From NCBI RefSeq assembly GCF_000092645.1, contig NC_014165.1, positions 1,798,001 to 1,862,000 of the forward strand: a stretch of DNA of 64,000 nucleotides. The letters are read 5' to 3'. Positions 22,983 through 31,613 of this stretch are shown here, one piece after another (within the stretch, counting starts at the first letter, position 1; every line of letters begins with the position of its first letter). Source of the DNA: Thermobispora bispora DSM 43833 (GTDB lineage: Bacteria > Actinomycetota > Actinomycetes > Streptosporangiales > Streptosporangiaceae). The position numbers and the translations under genes were made by a program. The notes below the pieces were generated by a model. The model did no database searches and was not told the DNA's origin. It worked only from the letters and a program-made list of their open reading frames with translations.

Positions 22983-24070
22983 TCACTCTTCGACGGGGCG
23001 GAAACGGATGTCGTGGTTGTCGCAGTCGGCGGCGCCGAAGCGCAACAGTCGCTCGCCCTCGGCGATGACGGCCGCCTCCTCCGCTTTGGACAGCGGTTCG
23101 AACAGGCGGATGTCCAGGGTGGCGGTGCTTTCGGCCCGCTTGATGGCCCACAGGCCGCGCACGAAGCCGTCCACGGTCAGTGTGGCGTCGATCCAGGCGT
23201 ACTTGCGCTGGTGTTCGGTCACGATGCGGGAGCGGTCGTGGTAGCTGAGCACCACGTTGTCGAGCGCGGCCAAGAACCGTACCGGGGCGGGCACGTCCGG
23301 ATCCGGGAGTGGCGCATCAGGGAGGTCGAACAGCTCCCGGCCGTTCTCGTCCCGGAAGGTGCGCAGGTGCGGTCGCAGCGGCTCGATGGCCTCCTTCAGC
23401 CCGGTCAGCCCGCTCCAGGCCCGTATGTCGCTGACCGTGGCCGGGCCGAAGGCCGCCAGGTAGCGCCGGATGAGGTCGTGTACCGACGGCTTCTCGGCTA
23501 GCGGCCGGCCCAGCCAGTGCTCGGCGAGCACGAACGGTGTGGCGCCGCGCCGTCGCCACAGACCATCGGGGGCGGGTGCAGGACCGGCAGCAGGTGCTGG
23601 GCCGAGCGTGCCAGCGCCACCGGGTCTCGTCCGGGCCACCGCTCGGCCAGGGCCTTGCCCAGCTCGGGCCGGGTCACCGTGCCGGAGCCGATGATCTGGC
23701 GGGCGGCCTGTGCCAGCTCGGTCAGGTCGATGCCCGCGGTCTGGCGGCGGAAGACGCCGTTCTGCAAGGTGGCCAGCGGCTTGTCGAACAGTGGCCGGAA
23801 GCGCAGGTAGTCGTCGGCGGCCAGCAGGTGCTGGGTGCCCCGGAGCAGCATCGCCCGCACCACCTTGCGGTCATGCAGCAGGTGGGTCAGGTCCTCGATG
23901 TGAAAGCCCTCGATCCGTGACCACAGGCCGAAGTAGGGCGGGTCGGGATCCTGGCCCTGCAGGCCGACCAGGTGCTCGATCACCTTGAGGGGCGGCCAGT
24001 CGACCCGGCGCAACAGCAGCTGGCGTTCCAGTGTCGCCCGGTTGAGCGCTCGGCGGGTCAGGGTCCGCAT
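22983..24070 (-). pseudogene. frameshifted winged-helix DNA glycosylase-like gene (HTH_42 / AlkZ family)
   Basis: Two overlapping frames together make one protein of about 360 residues of the HTH_42 family (AlkZ/YcaQ-type DNA glycosylases). The first frame (24070 to about 23560) contains LVGLQGQDPDPPYFGLWSR, where QGQ matches the catalytic Gln-x-Gln of AlkZ, and reaches HLLPVLHPPP. The second (about 23580 to 22983) resumes with PDGLWRRRGATPFVLAEHWLGRPL and runs to a normal C-terminus (FLAALDNVVLSYHDRSRI...DCDNHDIRFRPVEE). The shift lies in a C-rich run, CCCGCCCCC, near 23570-23580, so one base is missing or extra. This may be a recent mutation or a sequencing error; both halves keep normal codon usage. 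AAAGGA precedes ATG 24070. Confidence 0.75.
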
Positions 24071-24583
24071 GGTGTCCTTTCAGGTCGTTGACCGGGTCTC
24101 CAGCGGCGTCGCGAGGGGATGTTATCGACGCGCACCGACGTTCTCCCGGCACCGCTCGGAGCACCGGTGGCGCCCGACCCGCGCCCATGTCCGTGGTCTG
24201 CGGACCTGTGGGTGGGCGGCCGTATGGGGCGCAAAGGCCTCCGGCCGTGGAGAATGCCGGCCGTCTGACGGCCAGCGTTCCGCGTCAGGGCGGCGAACCC
24301 TCGCCTCTCTCCGGCCGCCGGCTTCCCATTCCGGCGCGCACGCGCAGCACGTCTGCAGCCCGAGCGCGGATCGGGCGCGGCATGGCCTCCCAATCCGGTG
24401 TGGCATCCGGGCGATCGGCGCCGATGGCGCTGATCGTGAAATGGGAGCGACAAATGATCTTTGCGCGGGTATGGTGAACGGCCCGAGGGGCGGCTCTTGG
24501 ACGCGCTTCCTTCTCTCCAATCCTGACGGCATAGCGCGTCCGCTCTCCGCCTCTCTTTTCGGCTTCATGGGGGAGGGCTGCCC
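24071..24583. other. 513-bp divergent intergenic region
   Basis: Separates the glycosylase-like gene from the RING-TerD gene. It contains the rightward promoter at 24447-24475. The rest is gene-free. Confidence 0.5.
24447..24475 (+). promoter_or_regulatory. promoter of the RING-TerD gene
   Basis: GCGACA (24447-24452), 17-base spacer, TATGGT (24470-24475). The predicted start near 24482 leaves a leader of about 100 nt. Confidence 0.45.
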
Positions 24584-27169
24584 ATGGAACAGGTGGCGCA
24601 GATGCTGCTGAGGGAGCGGCTGGTGTCACCCGAGCTGCTCGCCTTCTGCCCGGCGCTGGAGCCCGCCGGGCCGTCCCAGGAAGCGCGAGCCGTTCCGCAT
24701 CCCTCCACGGCGGACGGTGTGCTCGCGCTCGAGGCCGATCTGCTCCGGCTCGGCTACGTGCTGAGCGCGCCGCTGCGGAACCGCCTGTGCGAGCTGAGCC
24801 CCGCCGACCTCGCCCACGTCGGCCGGGCCCTCATCCACGGCCTGCTCGCCAGGGTCGGCGGGCACGTCGAGCACGTCCCGCTGTTCCGCGGCTTCCCGGA
24901 CACGGTGCCCGCCGACACGCTCGAGTTCTACGTGCGCCGGGTGTTCACCGTCCTGCTGCAGCGGCCGGAGCAGCCGTGCGTCCTGTGCGGGAAGGTCGCC
25001 ACCGTGCGCCCGGTCTCACCCTGCGCCCACCTGGTGTGCCGCGCGTGCTGGGACGGCTCCGACTTCAGCGCGTGCCCCATCTGCCATGGCCGGATCGACC
25101 CCGCCGATCCGTTCCTCAAGCCCGCCGGCGCGGGGTCCGCCGAGGCCGCCTCCGGCACGGTGCGGGTACCGGATCGGTTCACCCTGCTCGGGCTGTGCGA
25201 CGATCCGGACGCGTGGGCCAGGGACACCCTCACGGCGTTGCTGTCCCGGCGGGGAGCGCCGCGGGCCGAGGACCGTACGGCCATCACCACGCTGATCGGC
25301 TGTTTCTGGCCCCGGTCGGCCGAATGGCTGCCGGACCGCATCCCCGCCCGCGAGAGCCGGGCCATCGCGCTCGCCGCCGTCGTCCAGCGCGGCTGGTTCG
25401 AACCGCTCGCCCGGCACATCGACTCGGCGACCGACGCGCTGCGCCTGCTCTGGACCCTGATGGGCGGTGACCCGGGGCTGCGCGGGCGCCCCCCGCGCCG
25501 CACCGGCATACCCCGGCCGATCCGCCGGGCGATCCTCGCCGCGCTCGACCGGCTGTCCCTGCCCTACCTGGTCGAGGACCTGCTCCGGTACGGCGAGGCG
25601 TGGAAGCGCATGGCCGAGGTTCTCCACCCGCATGAGTTCCACCGGAGGTACCCGGACGCGGCGCTGGCGTTCGCCGTGGTGCGCGGCACCCCCTTGGAGC
25701 GGGGCACGCCGATGGCCGACGCACTGCTCGCCCGGGCCGCGGCGTACCCGGAGGTCCTGTATCTGAAGGGCGGCCGGCTGCGCGCCCGCACCTTCGCTGG
25801 CCGGGTCGAGGCCGTGCTGCGGTCCGATCCGGCCCAGGCCCTCGCCCTGCTCGCCCGCCGCCCGGGCGAGCTGCTGCGGCGCACGGCCGACCTGGCGCGC
25901 CGCGTGCCGGCCGCCGCGCTCGCCGACGCCGTGCGTGCCGCGGCGCCACGCGTCTCCCCGGCCGTGCTGATCGCGACGCTCGGCCGGATGCGCACGCCGC
26001 CGGGAGGCACGCGCATGTTCCTCCCGCGCGGCGGGGCGGCGAGGCTCTGGGTCGAGCCGGACACCCGCGCGGCCCTCCCGGGCGCTGCCGTGGCCGCGGT
26101 CTCCGTGGCCCTCGCCGAGGAGCTGCTGCGCCGGGCGTCGGCGCTCGCGCCCGTCGAACGGGCGCTGATCGACGAGGAGCTCGCCGACCTGCTCGCCCCC
26201 ATCGCGGAACGGTCAGCGGCCACCTCGCTGGTGCGGTTGCCGCGCGGCAGCGTCCGGCGGATCCCGCACGGGAACCGGATCCGGCTTTTCCTGCACTGGG
26301 TCCAGCCGGAGGGCGTGCAAGTGGATCTCGATCTGTCCGTGGCCCTCTTCGACGACCGGTGGCGGTTCATCGGGCTGTGCGACTACACCAACCTGCGGCT
26401 GGCCCGGAGCGCCGCCGTCCACTCCGGCGACTTGACCTCGGCGCCCGGACCGCTGGGCGCGTCGGAGTTCGTCGATCTCGACGTACCGGCCCTGCGCACC
26501 ATCGGCGGGCGGTACGCGGTGCCCGTGGTGTTCAGCTACACGGGTGTCCCGTTCGACCTGTTGGACCGCGGCTTCGCCGGGTTCATGGAGACCCCGAAGG
26601 GGCTGTTCGACCCCCTCGCCGTACGGCAGCGGTTCGACCTGACCGGCTCGGCCAAGATCTACGTGCCGTTCGTCGCCGACGTGCGGTCACGGACGCTGCG
26701 GTGGGCGGACCTCACCGTGACCGCCTTCGGCCGGTTCCACAATGTGGCGCGCCACGGCGAGCGGCTCGCCCGGATCGCATCGGCCGTGGAGGAGGCCTTC
26801 GGGCGCGGCGCGCACGTCACCCTGTGGGAGGTCGCCCGCTGGCACGCCGCGGCGCGCGCCAAGGAGGTCGTGGTACGGCACCGCGACGGCACCGCCACCC
26901 GCTACGTCCGCGGCCCGCACGAGGATGCCGCCGCCTTCGCCGTCCGCATCGGCAACCGGTCGGGTGGCGAGGATGTCCGGTCCCTCGACGAGGGGGACTG
27001 CGTCGCCGATTTCGCCGCCCTGCTCCGGGACGACGCGCCGGTGGCCGACGGGGCGGAGGTCTACGCGCTGCACCCTGAGCGCCTCGACCCGGCGAAGGTG
27101 CGGTTCCTCGACGCCCTCGACCTCGTCAGCCGGCTCGCTCCGGCCGGGGCGAGCGTCGCCTCGGCCTGA
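24584..27169 (+). CDS. RING-finger protein with TerD-like domain (MXAN_6230/SCO0854-type)
   Basis: 861 residues. A complete C3HC4 RING cross-brace is present: C132, C135, C147, H149, C152, C155, C164, C167 (CVLCGK...CAHLVCRACW...CPICHGR). A long alpha-helical middle part (about 200-550, many Arg/Ala/Leu segments) follows. Residues about 562-690 look like a TerD domain: RIRLFLHWVQPEGVQVDLDLSVALFDD with Asp581/Asp583 at the calcium-ligand position, a SGDLTSAPG stretch as in TerD, then FVDLDVPAL and VPVVFSYTG. RING fingers are rare in bacteria, and a partner E2 or ubiquitin-like protein is not visible here. It matches a family I recall as MXAN_6230/SCO0854; the function is unknown. ATG at 24584 follows GGGAGGG. 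Confidence 0.85.
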   Translation: MEQVAQMLLRERLVSPELLAFCPALEPAGPSQEARAVPHPSTADGVLALEADLLRLGYVLSAPLRNRLCELSPADLAHVGRALIHGLLARVGGHVEHVPLFRGFPDTVPADTLEFYVRRVFTVLLQRPEQPCVLCGKVATVRPVSPCAHLVCRACWDGSDFSACPICHGRIDPADPFLKPAGAGSAEAASGTVRVPDRFTLLGLCDDPDAWARDTLTALLSRRGAPRAEDRTAITTLIGCFWPRSAEWLPDRIPARESRAIALAAVVQRGWFEPLARHIDSATDALRLLWTLMGGDPGLRGRPPRRTGIPRPIRRAILAALDRLSLPYLVEDLLRYGEAWKRMAEVLHPHEFHRRYPDAALAFAVVRGTPLERGTPMADALLARAAAYPEVLYLKGGRLRARTFAGRVEAVLRSDPAQALALLARRPGELLRRTADLARRVPAAALADAVRAAAPRVSPAVLIATLGRMRTPPGGTRMFLPRGGAARLWVEPDTRAALPGAAVAAVSVALAEELLRRASALAPVERALIDEELADLLAPIAERSAATSLVRLPRGSVRRIPHGNRIRLFLHWVQPEGVQVDLDLSVALFDDRWRFIGLCDYTNLRLARSAAVHSGDLTSAPGPLGASEFVDLDVPALRTIGGRYAVPVVFSYTGVPFDLLDRGFAGFMETPKGLFDPLAVRQRFDLTGSAKIYVPFVADVRSRTLRWADLTVTAFGRFHNVARHGERLARIASAVEEAFGRGAHVTLWEVARWHAAARAKEVVVRHRDGTATRYVRGPHEDAAAFAVRIGNRSGGEDVRSLDEGDCVADFAALLRDDAPVADGAEVYALHPERLDPAKVRFLDALDLVSRLAPAGASVASA

Positions 27170-27471
27170 CGCGCTGCCCGGCCGGAGAGCCGGGGCATGC
27201 CCGAGGGCCGCCGGCCCGGCTTGTCACCGGGCCGGTGATAGGGCCGGACCTCGAGCGCGGCGCCGGCATGCCGCGCACGCCCGCCCCGGCACTGCGCACG
27301 ACGGCCCGGCGGCCCGCCCGCAATCCGGCCGCCGCCGGCCTCGGCATGAGATGGGCGGCGCGCCTGGGCGCCGGGGGAGCGGCCGGCCCAGCTCGCAGGC
27401 GGAGGAGTGGCCGGCCCACCTCGGAAGGCCGAAGCGGCGAGCCCCGCATGGCCCGTGGGCGCCGGCCGGGC
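27170..27471. other. 302-bp convergent intergenic region
   Basis: Contains the terminator at 27211-27235; nothing else is seen. Confidence 0.5.
27211..27235. terminator. hairpin terminator after the RING-TerD gene
   Basis: CCGGCCCGG, 7-base loop CTTGTCA, CCGGGCCGG; perfect 9-bp stem 42 bases after the stop. Confidence 0.55.
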
Positions 27472-28248
27472 TCAGGACCGGATCGCGCAGAGCAGGCGGT
27501 TGTCGCCGTGCTGCCACAGCGTGCCGATCTCGGCGAAGCCGGCGTCCCGGAGCGCGCTGACGTGCGTGCCGAGCCGCTCGGTCTCGGGGGTGCCGTGGTC
27601 GCCGTTCTGGGACCTCGCGGCGCGGAGCGCGACCGCTTCGGCGAGCGCCGGGTCGGCGGTGACCGCGTCCCACCAGGCCGTCCAGTCCTCGGGCCGCCCG
27701 GCGGCGAAGCGCCGCCGCTCGTCGAACTCGCAGACGGCGCGCTCGAGCCTCGCGAGCGTCGGGGTGGCGTGTTCGTCCAGGCTGAGCTGATCACCGTCGA
27801 GGAAGAGGCCGCCCGGGCGCAGCACGGTGGCGAGCTCCTTGTAGACCGCGCGGAGGTCGGGCTCGGCCAGCCAGTGCAGCGCGGTGGTGCTCACCGCGGC
27901 GTCGGCGGGCCGGTCGAGGCCGAGCCGTGCGCTCCAGCCCGGGGTGCGCAGGTCGAGGTCGGCGAAGATCAGGCCGGGCACGTCCCCGTACGCGGCCCGG
28001 CCGAGCGCGAGCAGGACCGGGTCGGTGTCGACCGCGATGACGGTGGCCTGCGGCAGGCGCTGCAGCAGGCGTACCGCGAGCGAACCCGGGCCGCAGCCGA
28101 GATCGATGACCAGCGGGTCGGGCCGGCCGGCCCCGGCCTCCACCGCGTCGATCAGGACGGCGAACCGCTCCTCCCGATCGGGCATGTAGCCCTCCTGCTG
28201 GCGATCCCAGCGGTCGATCCACGCCTGTGCGACGTCCTTGGTGAGCAC
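27472..28248 (-). CDS. class I SAM-dependent methyltransferase
   Basis: 258-residue cytoplasmic protein with a Rossmann methyltransferase core: motif I VIDLGCGPGSLAVRLL (about residues 48-63), acidic motif II VIAVDTDPVLLALGR, then ADAAVSTTALHWL and VLRPGGLFLDGDQ. It resembles the trans-aconitate/methyltransf_25 type, and the acceptor is unknown. GTG at 28248 is chosen because AAGGGAG lies five bases upstream; the frame continues to 28746 only as antisense of the zf-CGNR gene. It is divergent from that regulator. Its own promoter (28291-28320) is excellent and carries a perfect operator palindrome at the expected transcription start, so it is probably repressed until a signal arrives. Confidence 0.85.
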   Translation of the reverse strand: MLTKDVAQAWIDRWDRQQEGYMPDREERFAVLIDAVEAGAGRPDPLVIDLGCGPGSLAVRLLQRLPQATVIAVDTDPVLLALGRAAYGDVPGLIFADLDLRTPGWSARLGLDRPADAAVSTTALHWLAEPDLRAVYKELATVLRPGGLFLDGDQLSLDEHATPTLARLERAVCEFDERRRFAAGRPEDWTAWWDAVTADPALAEAVALRAARSQNGDHGTPETERLGTHVSALRDAGFAEIGTLWQHGDNRLLCAIRS

Positions 28249-28263
28249 CCGAACTCCCTTGTA

Positions 28264-28287
28264 ACTGACAAAATGGGCGTTGTCAGT
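28264..28287. promoter_or_regulatory. operator palindrome at the methyltransferase transcription start
   Basis: ACTGACAA-N8-TTGTCAGT: perfect 8-base arms. It covers the predicted +1 of the methyltransferase promoter and lies upstream of the zf-CGNR gene, a typical repressor position. Confidence 0.55.
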
Positions 28288-28290
28288 CAC

Positions 28291-28320
28291 ACCATAGGGA
28301 GCCGAGGTGTAACCGGTCAA
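28291..28320 (-). promoter_or_regulatory. promoter of the methyltransferase gene
   Basis: Minus strand TTGACC (28320-28315), 18-base spacer, TATGGT (28296-28291). Confidence 0.6.
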
Positions 28321-28884
28321 GTGAATTTCAACAGTCACACGGATCTGGTGGTGGCGGTGGTCGTCCAGCTCGTCAACGCGCTCACCGCTGGCGAGGCGCG
28401 CGGCCGGCCGTACACGCCACCGCAGGGGGAGGAGCTGGCCGCGGCCGTCACCGGCATCCTGCGCCCGCGGCCCCCGCGCGAGGTGAGCGTGGCGGAGGCC
28501 GCCGAGCTCACGGCGTACGCGCAGGAGTTCCGCGCGGTCTTCGAGGCGGTGGCCGCGGGCGACGTCGACGCCGCGGCCGAGCGGGTCAACCGGCTGCTCG
28601 CCGAGACGGACGCCCGGCCGCACCTGGCGCGGCACGACGGCGAACCGTGGCACCTGCACTTCCACGGCCCGAACGGGACGTTCGCCGCCGACTGGGCCGC
28701 CGGCTGCGCCACCGGCCTCGCCGTGGTCCTCGGCGGTGAGTTCCACGACCGGCTGGGGGTGTGCACGGCCCCGCGCTGCGACCGGGTCTTCGTGGACACC
28801 TCCCGTAACGGGACCCGCCGGTTCTGCTCGACCGCCTGCCAGAACCGGGTGAAGACGGCCGCGTTCCGCGCCCGCCGGGCGTGA
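28321..28884 (+). CDS. zf-CGNR / ABATE domain putative transcriptional regulator
   Basis: 187 residues. It has an N-terminal stress-response ABATE-like region (NFNSHTDLVVAVVVQLVNAL is the family start) and a C-terminal treble-clef zinc finger: CTAPRCDRVFVDTSRNGTRR and CSTACQNR, with the usual CGNR here CQNR. Such proteins are thought to be DNA-binding stress regulators. GTG at 28321 gives the standard N-terminus; an ATG at 28273 in frame lies inside the operator and lacks a ribosome-binding site. Being divergent from the methyltransferase, with a palindrome between them, suggests it or a distant repressor controls both. No operon partner follows. Confidence 0.82.
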   Translation: MNFNSHTDLVVAVVVQLVNALTAGEARGRPYTPPQGEELAAAVTGILRPRPPREVSVAEAAELTAYAQEFRAVFEAVAAGDVDAAAERVNRLLAETDARPHLARHDGEPWHLHFHGPNGTFAADWAAGCATGLAVVLGGEFHDRLGVCTAPRCDRVFVDTSRNGTRRFCSTACQNRVKTAAFRARRA

Positions 28885-29017
28885 GCCGTACCGCCCGCCA
28901 CGGGCGCGGGGAGACGGCGGGCCCGGCGAGAAGCGACGGGGCGCGCCTCCGCATCCGCCGGAGCCGCCGGCTGCGAGGGCTCACGCTACGGCGGTACGGC
29001 CGCCGGCCCGGCGCCGC

Positions 29018-30016
29018 CTATCCCTGGCGTGAGCCCGCGCGATCCCCGCGCCCCCGGACGACCACGTGGATCGGCTCCCCGGTGCGCAGCCAGGCGACCG
29101 CGTTCTCCGCCTGGGTGAGCACGTAGCTCGCGGCCGAGTGCTCCGACAGGTAGGCGGCGTGCGGGGTGAACAGGATGCGGGGGTGCCGCAGCAGCGCCCA
29201 GCCCGCGGGCGGCGGCTCGACCGGGAGCACGTCCAGCGCCGCCCCCATGAGGTGGCCGGAGTCGAGCAGGTCGGCGAGGGCGTCGTGGTCGACCAGCTCG
29301 CCGCGCGCGACGTTCGCCAGGGCCGCCCCCGGCCGCATGGCCGCGAGCTCCTCCCGCCCGAGCATCCCGCGGGTCTCCTCGGTGAGCGGCACGTGCAGGC
29401 TGACCACGTCGGAGGAGGAGAGCAGCTCGCGCAGGCCCACCCGGCGCACGCCCGGCGGCCACTGCGCGCCGCCGGCCAGCGGATCGTGCCCCAGCACCTC
29501 GCCGAACAGTCCGGAGGCCATGCCGGCCAGCCGCCGGCCGATGCGCCCCATCCCGATGATGCCGAGCGTCGCCGCGGAGATCCGCCGCGGCCGCTCGGCG
29601 GTGCCGTCCCACTCCCCGGCGCGCACCCGGCGGTCGAGGAAGGGGAGGCCGCGCAGCAGGCCGAGCGCCATGGCGAGGGCGTGCGAGGCGACCTCCTCCG
29701 TGGCCGCGTCGGGGACGTTCGCCACCCAGATGCCGCGCTCCCGCGCCGCGGCGACGTCCACCGTGTCGTACCCGGCCGACTGCGTGCAGATCAGCCTGAG
29801 CCTCGGGAGCCGGTCGAGCAGCTCGGCGGTCACCGGGCAGTAGCCGATGAGCAGGACCGCGGCGCCGGCCGCCTCCGCCGCGATCCGCTCCGGGTCGTCC
29901 GTGCCGAGGACCCGGACCCGGAAGCCGTGCCGCTCGAGCAGCGCCACGCCCGGGGCCGGGTCGAGCTCGGCCACGTCCGCGTAGACCGCGAGCGGGGCGT
30001 GGTCAGCCGGCGCCAC
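29018..30016 (-). CDS. D-isomer-specific 2-hydroxyacid dehydrogenase
   Basis: NAD-dependent oxidoreductase of 332 residues, interconverting a 2-oxo acid and a D-2-hydroxy acid. The Rossmann motif GIIGMGRIGRRLA lies at about 150-162. The catalytic triad is visible as Arg in NVARGELVDHDAL, Glu in DVLPVEPPP and His in FTPHAAYLSEHS. It is the last gene of the large leftward operon and overlaps the ThDP-enzyme gene by 14 bases (GTG start at 30016 inside its 3' end), so coupling is likely. In context it may supply or remove the 2-oxo acid used by the ThDP enzyme (inference). Confidence 0.87.
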   Translation of the reverse strand: MAPADHAPLAVYADVAELDPAPGVALLERHGFRVRVLGTDDPERIAAEAAGAAVLLIGYCPVTAELLDRLPRLRLICTQSAGYDTVDVAAARERGIWVANVPDAATEEVASHALAMALGLLRGLPFLDRRVRAGEWDGTAERPRRISAATLGIIGMGRIGRRLAGMASGLFGEVLGHDPLAGGAQWPPGVRRVGLRELLSSSDVVSLHVPLTEETRGMLGREELAAMRPGAALANVARGELVDHDALADLLDSGHLMGAALDVLPVEPPPAGWALLRHPRILFTPHAAYLSEHSAASYVLTQAENAVAWLRTGEPIHVVVRGRGDRAGSRQG

Positions 30017-31613
30017 CCTCGGGCTCCCGCACGTGCAGCAGGGTCGGGCGGTCGGCGCGGAACGCCTCCTCGAGCTCGGCGGTGAGCCGCTCCGGGTCCT
30101 CGATCGTCACCCCGTGGCAGCCCAGGCTCCGGGCGAGCCCCGGGAAGTCCGGGTGCCCGAGGTCGACCGCGAGCGGGGTGTCGCCGCGCTCCAGCATCTC
30201 CCGGCGGATCTCGCCGTACCCGCCGTTGTCCACGACCACCACGGGCAGCGCCAGGCCGGCCTGCGCGGCGGCCGCCAGCTCGGCGACGGTGAACATCACC
30301 CCGCCGTCGCCGTGCAGCGCGACCACCCGGACGCCGGGGCGGGCGAGCTTCGCCCCGATCGCCGCGGGCAGCCCGTACCCGAGCGTGCCGAGCCCGGTCG
30401 GGTAGAGGAACGCGGCCGGGCCGTACGCCGGGAGGTTGGAGAGCGCGCCGTAGTAGGCGGCCATGGTGCTGTCGCCGGCCACCACACCGTCCCGGCCGAG
30501 CGCCGCCGCCATCGCCTCGAGGATCGGCAGCCACGGGCCGCCCTCCCGGCGGGCGTCCTCCCGGATCCGGGCGCGCCACCGGGCCGCGCGGGCGGCCGCG
30601 TCCGGGGCGGGAGACCCGCCGTGCCGGTCGAGCAGCCCGGCCAGGGCGGCTGCCGCGTCACCGATCACGGAAACGTCCGGCAGCGCGTTGACGACCGCCT
30701 GGTGGGGGTCGATGTCGATGCGGACCAGCGGGCCGGTGAAGCGCAGCGGCCCGTTCCACAGGTCCGAGGGCGCCAGCTCGGTGCCGACCGCGACCACCGC
30801 GTCGCACTCGGCGATGAAGTCCCGCACGGACGGGTGGTGGATCCCGGCGCCGAGCGAGAGCGGGTGGTCCTCGGGCAGCGTGCCCTTGCCGTTCGCGGTC
30901 GTGATCACCGGCGCGCCGAGGGCCTCGGCGAGGCGGCGCAGCTCCCCCGCGGCCCCCCGGCATCCCCCGCCGGCGATGACGCCGGGCCGGGCCGCGCCCG
31001 CGAGGACCCGGGCCGCCCGGTCGAGCCGCTCCGGGCCGGGCGGCGCGGCCGGGACGGGCAGGGGAGCGACCGGGGTGACCTCGGCCCGCTGGTCGAGCAG
31101 GTCCAGCGGGATCTCCAGGTACGCGGGGCGCGGCCGCCCGGACCGCATGGCCGCGAACGCCTGCGCCACGGCGGCCGGGATCTCCGGCACGCCGGTGACC
31201 CGGTGCGCGTGGGCCACCACGGCCGCCATGGCGGCGGTCTGGTCCTTGACCTCGTGGAGGAACCCGTTGCCGTGGCCCGGGTGGGCGAGCGGCATGCCCG
31301 GGGCGATGAACAGCACGGGCACCGAGTCCGAGTACGCCTGCGCCGCGGCGGTGATCGCGTTGAGCGCCCCCGGCCCGGTCGTGGTGAGGCAGACCCCCGG
31401 CCGGCCGCTCACCCGGGCGTACCCGTCCGCCGCGTAGCCGGCGCCCTGCTCGTGCCGGGGGGAGAAGTGCCGGATCCCGTGCCCGCGCAGGTGCGCGTAG
31501 ATCGGCAGGTTGTGGGTGCCGGGGATGCCGAACACCACATCGACGCCGTGCGCCGCCAGCGCGGCGACCAGCGCCTCCCCGCCGGTGACCGTGGTCTTCG
31601 CCGGATCGCTCAT
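30003..31613 (-). CDS. thiamine-diphosphate-dependent decarboxylase/lyase (acetolactate synthase-like)
   Basis: 536 residues in three domains. The N-terminal pyrimidine-binding domain carries the catalytic Glu (FSPRHEQGAGYAADGYAR), the central domain follows (AARPGVIAGGGCRGAA), and the C-terminal domain has the ThDP motif (GDGGVMFTVAELAAA ending ...DNGGYGEIRREM). The family includes acetolactate synthase, benzoylformate decarboxylase and oxalyl-CoA/2-hydroxyacyl-CoA lyases. No regulatory subunit gene is present, which argues against biosynthetic acetolactate synthase. ATG at 31613 overlaps the SDR stop (ATGA). Together with a 2-hydroxyacid dehydrogenase and acyl-CoA enzymes it suggests breakdown of a 2-oxo or 2-hydroxy acid. 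Confidence 0.85.
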   Translation of the reverse strand: MSDPAKTTVTGGEALVAALAAHGVDVVFGIPGTHNLPIYAHLRGHGIRHFSPRHEQGAGYAADGYARVSGRPGVCLTTTGPGALNAITAAAQAYSDSVPVLFIAPGMPLAHPGHGNGFLHEVKDQTAAMAAVVAHAHRVTGVPEIPAAVAQAFAAMRSGRPRPAYLEIPLDLLDQRAEVTPVAPLPVPAAPPGPERLDRAARVLAGAARPGVIAGGGCRGAAGELRRLAEALGAPVITTANGKGTLPEDHPLSLGAGIHHPSVRDFIAECDAVVAVGTELAPSDLWNGPLRFTGPLVRIDIDPHQAVVNALPDVSVIGDAAAALAGLLDRHGGSPAPDAAARAARWRARIREDARREGGPWLPILEAMAAALGRDGVVAGDSTMAAYYGALSNLPAYGPAAFLYPTGLGTLGYGLPAAIGAKLARPGVRVVALHGDGGVMFTVAELAAAAQAGLALPVVVVDNGGYGEIRREMLERGDTPLAVDLGHPDFPGLARSLGCHGVTIEDPERLTAELEEAFRADRPTLLHVREPEGGAG

